The position numbers and the translations under genes are program-made. The notes beneath the pieces were generated by a model. It was not told the origin of the DNA. It ran no database searches and saw nothing but the letters and a program-made list of their open reading frames with translations. DNA of 64,000 bases from JAFAVZ01 sp036009105 (GTDB taxonomy: Bacteria > Acidobacteriota > Thermoanaerobaculia > Gp7-AA8), in NCBI GenBank assembly GCA_036009105.1, contig DASYMJ010000043.1, positions 38,832 to 102,831 of the forward strand, read 5' to 3'. This document shows positions 1 to 8,660 of the stretch, one piece after another. Positions within the stretch are counted from its first letter, which is position 1, and each line of letters opens with the position of its first letter.

Positions 1-1
1 C

Positions 2-2059
2 AAGGACGGCGAGCCGGTCACCCTCGGCACCGCCGTCTACCTCGGCTACGACGACACGAACCTCTACGTCGCCTTCGTCTGCCAGGACGAGCCGGACAAG
101 GTGCGGGCCCGCATCACGCGGCGGGAAGACATCTTCGGCGACGAAGGGGTGCAGATCTTCCTCGACACGTTCCACGACAAGCAGCGCGCGTACGTCTTCG
201 CCGCGAATCCGTTCGGCGTGCAGCTGGACGGCATCACCACCGAGGGGCAGGGCTACGACTTCAACTTCGACACGCTCTGGTATTCGGAGGGGCGGATCAC
301 GAAGGACGGGTTCGCGGTCTTGATGACCATCCCGTTCAAGAGCCTGCGCTTCGCGCCGGGGGCGACGCAGCGATGGGGCGTCTCGCTGAGCCGGATCATT
401 CCGCGCAAGAACGAGTTCGTCTACTGGCCGTGGATCACCGACCGGGTGGAGGGCTTCGTCCCCCAGTTCGCCACCCTGGAGATCGACGAAGCGATCTCGC
501 CCGGCCGCAACTACCAGTTCATCCCGTACTCGGTGCTGACGCATTCGCGCCTGCTGGAGCCGGGTGGGGCGGGGGCGCTGCGGCCGGCCGGCTACAACAA
601 CACCACGCCCGGGCGGGTGGGGCTCGATGGCAAGTTCGTGTTGCGCGACTCGCTCGCCGCCGACCTGACCGTCAATCCCGATTTCTCCGAGGTGGAATCG
701 GATGAGCCTCAGGTGATCGTCAACCAGCGCTTCGAGGTGCTCTTCCCGGAGAAGAGGCCGTTCTTCCTGGAGAACGCCGGCTTCTTCGGGACGCCGATGA
801 ACCTCTTCTTCTCCCGCCGTATCGCCGATCCGCGCATCGGCGCGCGGCTCACCGGACGGGTAGGCAGATGGGCGCTCGGCGGCCTGGCCATCGATGACCG
901 GGAAGGTGGGCTGGGCCTGCCCACCGACCATCCCCAGTTCGGGCAGCGGGCGAACATCGGCGTGGCGCGCATGCAGCGCGACTTCGGGCGTCAGTCGAAC
1001 GCCGGCTTCCTCCTCACCAGCCGGGACATCGGCGGCGTCTCCAACCGGGTGGCGGCGTTCGACAGCCGGGTCAAGATCAACGAGAACTGGACGGCGACGG
1101 GACAGCTCGGCAAGAGCTGGAACCGGGGCGGCTTCTTCGGCGACGTCAACGGCACGGCCGGCTACTTCGACGTCAACCGCTCCGGCCGCGTCTTCAACTA
1201 CGACGGCCAGTACCGCGACATCAGCCGCGACTTCGTCAGCGACCTGGGGTTCATCCCCCGCACCGACATCCGCCAGACCGAGCATACGGCGAGCCTCAAG
1301 CGCTGGGCGGAAGGGACGAAGCTCTTCAGCTACGGCCCGAGCGTGACCGGCCTGGCCACGTGGGACCACGCGGGCGAGCTGCAGGACTGGCTCGGCTCCG
1401 GCTCCTTCAACTTCAACTGGGTGGGCGGCACGTCGCTCACCCTGACCAGCGACCAGGGGTACGAGCGCTTCGCCGGCCTCGATTTCCGCAAGCACCTGGA
1501 GACGGTGTCGGCGCGCACGGAGTGGTGGAAGTGGCTGACCGCTTCGCTGAGCTACTCGCAGGGGACGGCGGTGAACTACTTTCCCGCCCCCGGCGTCGAC
1601 CCCTTCCTGGGCGACCGCAGGCAGGTGGTGGTCGGGTTCACGCTCAGCCCCTTCTCCCGCCTGCGCCTCGACGAGACGCTGATCTACGACGACCTCTACA
1701 CGCGCAACGCGGTGGCCGGGGTCGATGCGGGGAGCCTCGTCTTCCGCAACCCGATCTCGCGGACCAAGGTGAACATGCAGTTCAACCGCTACCTCGCATT
1801 GCGGTTGATCGTCGACACGCACGCCATCACGCCGGACGAGTCGCTCGTCCTGCTGCCGCGGACGAAGCACGTCACGGGCGATGTGCTCTTCAGCTACGTC
1901 CTCAATCCGGGGACCGTGCTCTACCTCGGCTACTCCGACAACTACGACAACGTCGCGCTTCTGAACGGGCCGCCTTCCCAGGTGGTGGCCACCCATTCGG
2001 CGCTCAACCCGACGGCGCGGCAGTACTTCATGAAGGTGAGCTACCTGCTCCGGTTCTGA
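2..2059 (+). CDS. DUF5916 outer-membrane protein with CBM9-like N-terminus (5' partial)
   Basis: The frame is open from the window edge, so the true start lies upstream; the GTG at 101 is internal. The visible 685 residues begin inside a CBM9-like beta-sandwich (roughly the first 150 residues, with ..YLGYDDTNLYVAF.. and ..EGVQIFLDTF..). A DUF5916 segment follows, recognisable from NPDFSEVESD, VNQRFEVLFPEKRPFFLEN and a C-terminal half of alternating aromatic strands ending in a terminal Phe, as in outer-membrane beta-barrels. Members of this family are outer-membrane proteins of unproven function. The stop is 2 bases before the ATG of the first NRPS gene, so it is probably co-transcribed with the peptide synthetases; a role in moving or binding the product is inference. 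Confidence 0.85.
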   Translation, partial: KDGEPVTLGTAVYLGYDDTNLYVAFVCQDEPDKVRARITRREDIFGDEGVQIFLDTFHDKQRAYVFAANPFGVQLDGITTEGQGYDFNFDTLWYSEGRITKDGFAVLMTIPFKSLRFAPGATQRWGVSLSRIIPRKNEFVYWPWITDRVEGFVPQFATLEIDEAISPGRNYQFIPYSVLTHSRLLEPGGAGALRPAGYNNTTPGRVGLDGKFVLRDSLAADLTVNPDFSEVESDEPQVIVNQRFEVLFPEKRPFFLENAGFFGTPMNLFFSRRIADPRIGARLTGRVGRWALGGLAIDDREGGLGLPTDHPQFGQRANIGVARMQRDFGRQSNAGFLLTSRDIGGVSNRVAAFDSRVKINENWTATGQLGKSWNRGGFFGDVNGTAGYFDVNRSGRVFNYDGQYRDISRDFVSDLGFIPRTDIRQTEHTASLKRWAEGTKLFSYGPSVTGLATWDHAGELQDWLGSGSFNFNWVGGTSLTLTSDQGYERFAGLDFRKHLETVSARTEWWKWLTASLSYSQGTAVNYFPAPGVDPFLGDRRQVVVGFTLSPFSRLRLDETLIYDDLYTRNAVAGVDAGSLVFRNPISRTKVNMQFNRYLALRLIVDTHAITPDESLVLLPRTKHVTGDVLFSYVLNPGTVLYLGYSDNYDNVALLNGPPSQVVATHSALNPTARQYFMKVSYLLRF

Positions 2060-2061
2060 CC

Positions 2062-5000
2062 ATGACCGACAACACCGAAAAGCTGGCCGGACTCTCCAGC
2101 GCCAAGCGGGCGCTGCTCGAAAAACTCGTGGCCGAGCGGCGCGCGGCGGCGGGAGAGGTGCGTCCCCGCCCGCGCCCGGAGCGGGTGCCGCTCTCGTTCG
2201 GACAGGAGCGCCTGTGGGTGGTGGAGCAGCTCGCGCCGGGCAGCGCCGCGTACAACGAGCCGGTCGTGTTGTGGCTCTCCGGCGCGCTCGATGTGGGCGC
2301 ATTGGAGCGCGCGATCAACGAGGTGGTGCGGCGGCACGAGTCGTTGCGCACGGCGGCCCCTTCGGAAGGGGGGCGTCCGTTCCAGCGCATCGCTCCGTCT
2401 TTGACGGTGCCGTTGGTGCTCGCAGAGGCGACGTCGGATGAAGGAGCGCTGCAGATGGCCAGCAGTGTGATCGCCGCCTCCTTCGATCTCGCCCGCGGGC
2501 CGCTCGTGCGCGCGTTGCTGGTGCGGGTGGAGGCCGAACGGCACCTGCTCGCCATCGCCGTCCACCATCTCCTGATCGACGGCTGGTCGATCAACGTCGT
2601 CCTCGGCGAGCTGGCCCGCCTCTACAACGGCGAGGCGCTGCCCGAGCCGCCGCTGCAGTACGCCGACTACGCGCTCTGGCAGCGCGAGTGGCTGGACGGC
2701 GAGCGCATGGACCGCCAGCTCGCGCACTGGCGCGAGCACCTGGAGGGTTGCCCTTCCACCCTCGACCTCCCGGCCGACCGCCCCCGCCCGCCCGTGCAGA
2801 GCTTCAAGGGCTCCGTGGTACGGCACCTCATCCCGCCCGACCTGTACGAGGCGATGGAGCAGTTCAGCCGGCGGGAGAACGTCACCCCGTTCATGACGCT
2901 CTTCGCCGCCTGGACCACGCTGCTGCACCGCCTGACCGGGCAGGAGGATCTGCCGCTGGGCGTGGGCCTGGCCAACCGCCCGCGCGCCGAGCTGGAGTCG
3001 ATCGTCGGCTTCTTCGTGAACACGCTCGTGCTGCGCACGCGCTTCGACGGCGCGCCGACGTTCCTCGACCTGCTGGCCCGCGTGCGCGAGACGACGCTCG
3101 GCGCGCAGGCCAACCAGGATGCGCCGCTCAGCCGCGTCCTGGAGTCGATGAAGCTCGACCGCGCGGCGAGCCACATGCCCTTCGTGCAGGTGATGCTCTT
3201 CTTCCAGAACTACGCGCAGACGGCGCTGGCCATGAACGGCCTGCGCGTCTCGCGCGTGCCGCTCGACCTCGTTCATCCCGGCTCCGCGCAGACGGACATC
3301 GCGCTCTTCGTCAACCAGGATGCGACGGGCGAGCTGCTCTTCCAGTACAGCACCGACCTGTTCGACCGGGAGACCATCGAACGGCTCGCCGGGAACTTTG
3401 TGGTGCTGCTGCGCGCGGCCATTGCGGATGCGTCGCAACCGATCGCGCAGCTGCCGCTGCTCACCGAGGAAGAGCGCGTGCAGCTGGCAAAGTGGAATGA
3501 CACGCGCGTGCCGTATCACCACGGGCCGCTCATTTCGCTCGTGCAGGCGGCGAGCGACAAACCGGCCGTCACGTTCCGCGGCCGCACCCTGACCTATGCC
3601 GAGTTGCGCGCCAGAGCCTCCGCGCTGGCGGACGAGCTGCGCGCGAGCGGTGTGAAAGCGGGCGACCTGGTGGGCCTCTTCGTGGAGCGCTCGCTGGAGA
3701 TGGTGATCGGCATCGTGGCCATCCTGGAGGCGGGCGGCGCGTACGTGCCGCTCGATCCGTCGTACCCCGCCGAGCGGCTCGCCTTCATGCTCGGCGACGC
3801 CGGCGCGAAGGTGGTGGTGACCCAGCGCGAGCTGCGCGAGCAGGTGCCGGTGCAGGGTGTGGAAGTGGTGATCGCGGACGCGGAAAATGTGGGGGCCGGC
3901 TTCAGCCGGCCCGGGCGGGCTGAAGCCCGCCCCCACGTTGACGACCTCGCCTACGTCATCTTCACCTCCGGCTCCACCGGCCGGCCCAAAGGCGTGCAGA
4001 TCACGCAGCGCTCCGCGGCGAACCTGCTGCAGTCCGTGGCGCGAGAACCGGGCATGAACGCGGGCGACACCATCTGCGCCGTCTCCACGCTCTCCTTCGA
4101 CATCGCCCTGCTGGAGCTCGTGCTGCCGCTCACCGTCGGCGCGCACATCCTCCTGGCCGACCGCGACACCGTGCGCGACGGCAACGCGCTGGGCCGCCTC
4201 GTCGCGAACAACGACGTCACCATCATGCAGGCCACCCCGGCCACCTGGCGCATGCTCCTCGACATCGGCTGGCGCGGGAAGCCGGGCCTGAAGATCATCT
4301 CCACCGGCGAGGCGCTGCCGCGCGAGCTGGCCGAGCGCCTCCTGCCCTGCGGCCGCGAGCTGTGGAACCTCTACGGCCCCACCGAGACCACGGTCTACTC
4401 CGCCCTCGGGCGCATCGAGTCCGGCAGCGGCCCCATTTCCATCGGCAGGCCGGTGGCGAACACGCAGATCCACATCGTCGACCGCAACCTGCAGCTCCTC
4501 CCGCCCGGCGTCCCCGGCGAGCTGCTCATCGGCGGCGACGGCCTGGCCCGCGGCTACCTCGGGCGTCCCGACCTCACCGCCGAAAAGTTCATCCCCGATC
4601 CGTTCTCCGATCAGCCTGAGGCGCGCCTCTATCGCGCCGGCGACCTCGCCACGTGGCGGCGCGACGGCACCCTGGAAGTCCTCGGCCGGATGGATCACCA
4701 GGTCAAGCTGCGCGGCTTCCGCATCGAGCTCGGCGAGATCGAAGCCGTGCTGGCCCAGCATGCAGATGTCGAGCAGGCGGTCGTGCACTGCCGTGAAGAC
4801 CGGCCCGGCGACAAGCGCCTCGTGGCCTACACCACGGGCGGCGCAAGCACGGACGCGCTGCGCGAGCACCTCCGCAAGTCGCTCCCCGACTACATGATCC
4901 CCGCCGCCTTCGTGGCGCTGGAGCAGTTTCCCCTCACGCCGAACGGCAAGGTGAACCGCCATGCATTGCCGGCACCCGAGGCCTTTGCGGGGGCGGCTGT

Positions 5001-5328
5001 GGAACCTCCGCAGACGCGGGAGGAGCGGGAGATGGCCACGCTGTGGTCCGACCTCCTCGGCCGCCGCGACATCGGACGCAACGACAACTTCTTCGACCTC
5101 GGCGGCCACTCCCTCCTCGCCATGCAGATGCTGGCCCGGCTGGAGAAGGCGACCGGCGTCGAAGTTCCCCTGCGCGTCCTGTTCGACGTGCCCACCGTCG
5201 CCACGCTGGCCCGGCACGTGGCCGCCGTGCGCACGGCCAGCCTGGAGACGGAGAACCTCGACGAGCTGCTGGCCCAGCTGGAGGGGCTCTCCGACGACGA
5301 GGCGCTCACACGGAGCCAGCTGTCATGA
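2062..5328 (+). CDS. Nonribosomal peptide synthetase module 1 (C-A-PCP)
   Basis: A 1088-residue single-module NRPS. The condensation domain spans about residues 40-480 with an intact HHxxxDG motif (HHLLIDG, 168-174). The adenylation domain spans about 490-970 with TSGSTGRPKG near 634, YGPTE, the GEL and YRAGDL motifs and a NGKVNR C-terminal motif. The carrier domain has LGGHSL with the phosphopantetheine Ser at about 1017. By hand alignment to GrsA the ten specificity residues read D-I-L-Q-I-T-L-V-Y-K, six of ten matching glycine-type codes; this is tentative. It opens with a C domain rather than a loading module, so an upstream acyl or aminoacyl donor (or lipoinitiation) is implied. An in-frame palindromic repeat adds 16 residues at 610-625, just before core A3. 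It overlaps the next gene by ATGA. Confidence 0.95.
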   Translation: MTDNTEKLAGLSSAKRALLEKLVAERRAAAGEVRPRPRPERVPLSFGQERLWVVEQLAPGSAAYNEPVVLWLSGALDVGALERAINEVVRRHESLRTAAPSEGGRPFQRIAPSLTVPLVLAEATSDEGALQMASSVIAASFDLARGPLVRALLVRVEAERHLLAIAVHHLLIDGWSINVVLGELARLYNGEALPEPPLQYADYALWQREWLDGERMDRQLAHWREHLEGCPSTLDLPADRPRPPVQSFKGSVVRHLIPPDLYEAMEQFSRRENVTPFMTLFAAWTTLLHRLTGQEDLPLGVGLANRPRAELESIVGFFVNTLVLRTRFDGAPTFLDLLARVRETTLGAQANQDAPLSRVLESMKLDRAASHMPFVQVMLFFQNYAQTALAMNGLRVSRVPLDLVHPGSAQTDIALFVNQDATGELLFQYSTDLFDRETIERLAGNFVVLLRAAIADASQPIAQLPLLTEEERVQLAKWNDTRVPYHHGPLISLVQAASDKPAVTFRGRTLTYAELRARASALADELRASGVKAGDLVGLFVERSLEMVIGIVAILEAGGAYVPLDPSYPAERLAFMLGDAGAKVVVTQRELREQVPVQGVEVVIADAENVGAGFSRPGRAEARPHVDDLAYVIFTSGSTGRPKGVQITQRSAANLLQSVAREPGMNAGDTICAVSTLSFDIALLELVLPLTVGAHILLADRDTVRDGNALGRLVANNDVTIMQATPATWRMLLDIGWRGKPGLKIISTGEALPRELAERLLPCGRELWNLYGPTETTVYSALGRIESGSGPISIGRPVANTQIHIVDRNLQLLPPGVPGELLIGGDGLARGYLGRPDLTAEKFIPDPFSDQPEARLYRAGDLATWRRDGTLEVLGRMDHQVKLRGFRIELGEIEAVLAQHADVEQAVVHCREDRPGDKRLVAYTTGGASTDALREHLRKSLPDYMIPAAFVALEQFPLTPNGKVNRHALPAPEAFAGAAVEPPQTREEREMATLWSDLLGRRDIGRNDNFFDLGGHSLLAMQMLARLEKATGVEVPLRVLFDVPTVATLARHVAAVRTASLETENLDELLAQLEGLSDDEALTRSQLS
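3889..3936. repeat. Family B palindromic repeat inside NRPS module 1
   Basis: A 48-base element of two 24-base halves running GTGGGGGCCGGCTTCAG.. to ..CTGAAGCCCGCCCCCAC; the halves are imperfect inverted repeats and each is itself nearly palindromic. It encodes 16 extra residues (610-625, Val-Gly-Ala-Gly-Phe-Ser..) in the adenylation domain between the A2 region and the A3 phosphate loop, without breaking the frame. Related copies are at 25390, 41396 and 63004. Confidence 0.85.
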
Positions 5329-8300
5329 GTGATACCACGCAACGCATCGCCGACCTCTCGCCGCAGAAGCGCGCGCTCCTGCTCCAGCAGCTGGCGAAGG
5401 AGAAGGCCGCGCGCGGCCGCATCGTCCGCCGCGAGCGCCCCGACCCCCTCCCCCCCTCCTTCGCCCAGCAGCGCCTCTGGCTCCTCGACCAGCTCGAGCC
5501 GGGCTCGGCGAGCTACAACGTGCCGGCCGGCGCCTGGATGCGCGGCAAGCTCGATCTCGACATCCTGCGCCGCTGCCTGGAAGAGCTGGTGCGGCGTCAC
5601 GAGGCGCTGCGCACCACCGTGCCTTCTTCGGACGGCCGGCCGCACCAGGTCATCGCCGCGCAGGGGCGCGTCGAGCTGCCGCTGTATCACGCCTCCTCGC
5701 GCGCCGAAGCGCGGGCCATCGGGCAGAAGGAGGCGACGCGGCCGTTCGATCTGGCCAAGGGGCCGCTCATGCGCACGCTGGTGGTGCGCCTGTCCGAGGA
5801 GGAGCATCTCCTCGTCTTCAACTTCCATCACATCGCCGTGGACGGCTGGTCGTTCAGCGTCCTCTATCGCGAGCTCGGCGCGCTTTACGGGGCGTTCCTG
5901 CACGGCCGCCCGTCGCCGTTGCCGGAGCTGCCCATCCAGTACGCCGACTTTGCGCTCTGGCAGCGCGAGTGGCTGCAGGGCGACGTGCTGAAAGGCCAGC
6001 TCGACTACTGGACCGAGCGGCTGAGCGGCAACATCCCGGTGCTGGAGCTGCCCGGCGACCGCCCCCGGCCGGCGAAGCAGTCCTACCGCGGGGACGTGGT
6101 GCGCGTGGTCATCCCCGCGGAGCTGGTGGCCGCCGCCGCGCAGCGCAGCCGCGAGGAAGGCATCACCCTCTTCATGACCTTCCTCGCCGCGTTGAAGACG
6201 CTGCTCTTCCGTTACTCCGGACAGACCGACGTCGTGGTCGGCTCCGGCATCGCCGGCCGCAACCGGGAAGAGCTGGAGCCGCTGGTCGGCTACTTCGTCA
6301 ACACGCTCGCCTTGCGCACGGACCTCTCCGGCAATCCGACGTTCCGCGAGCTGCTGGCCCGCATCCGGGAGACGACCCTCGGCGCGTACGCGCATCAGGA
6401 CCTGCCGGTGGAGCGGCTGATCGAGGAGCTCCACGTGGAGCGCTCCCTCGGCCACTCGCCGCTCTTCCAGGTGATGGTCTTCTTCCAGAACATGCCGCAT
6501 CAGAAGCTGGAGCTGCCCGGCATCACGCTCGAGCCGCTGCAGATGGACGAGGTCAACTCCGAGACTGCGCGCACCGATCTGGCGCTGTTCGTCGAGCGGC
6601 ATGACGACGGCCTGGCCATCCTCTTCGAGTACAGCACCGACCTGTTCGACGAGGAGACCGTGCGCGCGTTCGGCGAGCACCTGGTGGTGCTGCTGCGCGC
6701 CGCGGTGGCGAATCCCGATACGAAGATCGGCGAGCTGCCGCTGCTGACCGATGCCGAGCGGCACACGCTGCTCGTTTCCCGTACCGCGAACGCGGCGCCG
6801 GTTCCGTCCGCCACGCTCTCCTCGCTGTTCGAGCAGCAGGTGGCGCGCACGCTGGAGGCGACGGCGCTGATCTTCCCCGAGCGCCGGCTGACGTATCGCG
6901 AGCTGGACGAGCGGGCGAACGGCTTCGCCGCCGAGCTGCAGTCGCGAGGCGCGAAGCCGGGCGAGCTGGTCGGCATCTACACCGACCGCGGCCCGGAGAT
7001 GGCGATCGCTCTGCTGGGCATCCTCAAGTCGGGCGCGGCCTACCTGCCGCTCGACCCCACCTATCCGCCCGACCGACTCGCCTTCATGCTCTCGGACACC
7101 GGCGCGCGGCTGGTCGCGACGCAGAAGCACCTGCGCGATGAGGTGCCGTCGAAGGATGTGGAGCTGGTCTTCGTGGACGCATGTCATCCTGAGGGCAGCG
7201 AAGGATCCCCCGGCTCAGGCGGCGCACGTGCCGGGAGATCCTTCGCCGTCTCCGCGGCTCAGGATGACACCCCGCGCGCCACGCCCGACGACACCGCCTA
7301 CGTCATCTTCACCTCCGGCTCCACCGGCAAGCCCAAGGGCGTGCAGATCCCTCATCGCGGCGCGGTGAACTTTCTCCTGGCCATGCTGGAGGCGCCGGGG
7401 CTCACGCCGGCGGACACCGTCTGCGCCATCACCACCCTCTCCTTCGACATCTCCGTCCTGGAGCTCCTCCTCCCGCTGATCATCGGCGCGAAGGCGGCGG
7501 TCAGCGACCGGGCCACGGCCACGGACGGCAAGCGCCTCGCGCAGTTCATCAGGGACAGCGGCTCCACCGTCGTCCAGGCCACGCCCGCCTCCTGGCGCAT
7601 GCTCCTCGACGCCGGCTGGGAAGGCGTGCCCGGGCTGAAGATCCTCTGCGGCGGCGAGCCGCTGCCGCGCGACCTGGCCGACCTCCTCCTGGCCCGGGTG
7701 GGGGAGCTGTGGAATGTCTACGGCCCTACCGAGACCACGGTCTGGTCGGTGCTCGACCGCGTGCTGCCGGACCAGCCGATCACCATCGGCAAGCCGATCC
7801 GCAACATGCGCATGTACGTCGCCGACGCGAACATGCAGCTCGTCCCGGACGGCGTCCCCGGCGAGCTCCTCATCGGCGGCCTCGGCCTCGGCCACGGCTA
7901 CGTCAACCGCCCCGAGCTCACCGCCGACCGCTTCATCCCCGATCCGTTCAGCGGCATCGAAGGGGCGCGCCTTTACCGCAGCGGCGACATCGCCCGCTGG
8001 AGACGAGACGGCCGCCTGGAGATCCTCGGCCGCTCCGACGGCCAGGTGAAGCTGCGCGGCTTCCGCATCGAGCTGGGCGAGATCGAAGGCGCCCTGCGCG
8101 AGCACGCCGCGGTGCGCCAGGTGGTCGTCGTGCTGCGCGAGGACCGGCCGGGCGACAAGCGCCTCGTGGCCTACGTGGTTCCTCACCAGGCCGCGCCGGC
8201 CACGAACGAGCTCCGCGCGCATCTCCGCGCCATGCTCCCCGACTACATGATCCCCAGCGCGTTCGTCGTGCTGGAGAAGCTGCCCATCTCCCCCAACGGC

Positions 8301-8660
8301 AAGGTGGACCGCCGCGCGCTGCCTATGCCCGAGCTCTCGGACATCAACGAAGTGGCCGCTCCCGTTGCGCCGCGCACGGCGGAAGAGGAGCAGCTGGCCG
8401 AGATCTGGGCCGACGTCCTCGGCCTCCCCGCGGTCGGCATCGACGACGACTTTTTCGTGCTCGGCGGCCACTCATTGCTGGCCACGCAGCTCATCGCCCG
8501 CGTCGGCCGCACGTTCGGCGTCGACCTGCCGCTGCGCCGGCTCTTCGAAGCGCCGACCGTCGCCTCGTTCGCCGCGGTGCTCGTGACCGAGATGATGTCG
8601 ACCCTCAACGCGCTGAGCGAGGACGAGCTGCAGGCGCTCCTGGGAGGGCAGGCTCCTTGA
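5325..8660 (+). CDS. Nonribosomal peptide synthetase module 2 (C-A-PCP), glycine-like
   Basis: A 1111-residue single-module NRPS starting at the ATG that overlaps the previous stop (ATGA). Domains in order: condensation (about 40-480; HHIAVDG at 168-174), adenylation (about 500-1000; TSGSTGKPKG near 662, YGPTETTVW, NGKVDR) and carrier (LGGHSL, Ser about 1050). Specificity residues read by hand against GrsA are D-I-L-Q-L-G-V-V-W-K, very close to published glycine codes of the DILQLGLIWK type; a specificity predictor should confirm this. A family A palindrome (7182-7269) is inserted in frame before motif A3, giving about 29 extra residues. The C-terminus (EDELQALLGG) is helical, like the tail of module 1, and may be a docking element. 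It overlaps the module 3 gene by TTGA. Confidence 0.95.
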   Translation: MSDTTQRIADLSPQKRALLLQQLAKEKAARGRIVRRERPDPLPPSFAQQRLWLLDQLEPGSASYNVPAGAWMRGKLDLDILRRCLEELVRRHEALRTTVPSSDGRPHQVIAAQGRVELPLYHASSRAEARAIGQKEATRPFDLAKGPLMRTLVVRLSEEEHLLVFNFHHIAVDGWSFSVLYRELGALYGAFLHGRPSPLPELPIQYADFALWQREWLQGDVLKGQLDYWTERLSGNIPVLELPGDRPRPAKQSYRGDVVRVVIPAELVAAAAQRSREEGITLFMTFLAALKTLLFRYSGQTDVVVGSGIAGRNREELEPLVGYFVNTLALRTDLSGNPTFRELLARIRETTLGAYAHQDLPVERLIEELHVERSLGHSPLFQVMVFFQNMPHQKLELPGITLEPLQMDEVNSETARTDLALFVERHDDGLAILFEYSTDLFDEETVRAFGEHLVVLLRAAVANPDTKIGELPLLTDAERHTLLVSRTANAAPVPSATLSSLFEQQVARTLEATALIFPERRLTYRELDERANGFAAELQSRGAKPGELVGIYTDRGPEMAIALLGILKSGAAYLPLDPTYPPDRLAFMLSDTGARLVATQKHLRDEVPSKDVELVFVDACHPEGSEGSPGSGGARAGRSFAVSAAQDDTPRATPDDTAYVIFTSGSTGKPKGVQIPHRGAVNFLLAMLEAPGLTPADTVCAITTLSFDISVLELLLPLIIGAKAAVSDRATATDGKRLAQFIRDSGSTVVQATPASWRMLLDAGWEGVPGLKILCGGEPLPRDLADLLLARVGELWNVYGPTETTVWSVLDRVLPDQPITIGKPIRNMRMYVADANMQLVPDGVPGELLIGGLGLGHGYVNRPELTADRFIPDPFSGIEGARLYRSGDIARWRRDGRLEILGRSDGQVKLRGFRIELGEIEGALREHAAVRQVVVVLREDRPGDKRLVAYVVPHQAAPATNELRAHLRAMLPDYMIPSAFVVLEKLPISPNGKVDRRALPMPELSDINEVAAPVAPRTAEEEQLAEIWADVLGLPAVGIDDDFFVLGGHSLLATQLIARVGRTFGVDLPLRRLFEAPTVASFAAVLVTEMMSTLNALSEDELQALLGGQAP
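7182..7269. repeat. Family A palindromic repeat inside NRPS module 2
   Basis: An 88-base inverted repeat with ends TGTCATCCTGAG / CTCAGGATGACA and inner GAAGGATC / GATCCTTC arms, inside the adenylation domain. The frame stays open through it, adding about residues 620-649. The site corresponds to the family B insertion in module 1: both lie in the variable segment just before YVIFTSGSTG. Confidence 0.9.

Noticed and set aside
2041..5217. Long minus-strand open frame opposite NRPS module 1 (and similar ones at 4890-7187, 7215-8471 and 9704-12727)
   Set aside because: These are mirror frames of very GC-rich coding sequence, with His/Arg/Ala-biased composition and no motifs; the plus-strand synthetases explain the region fully.
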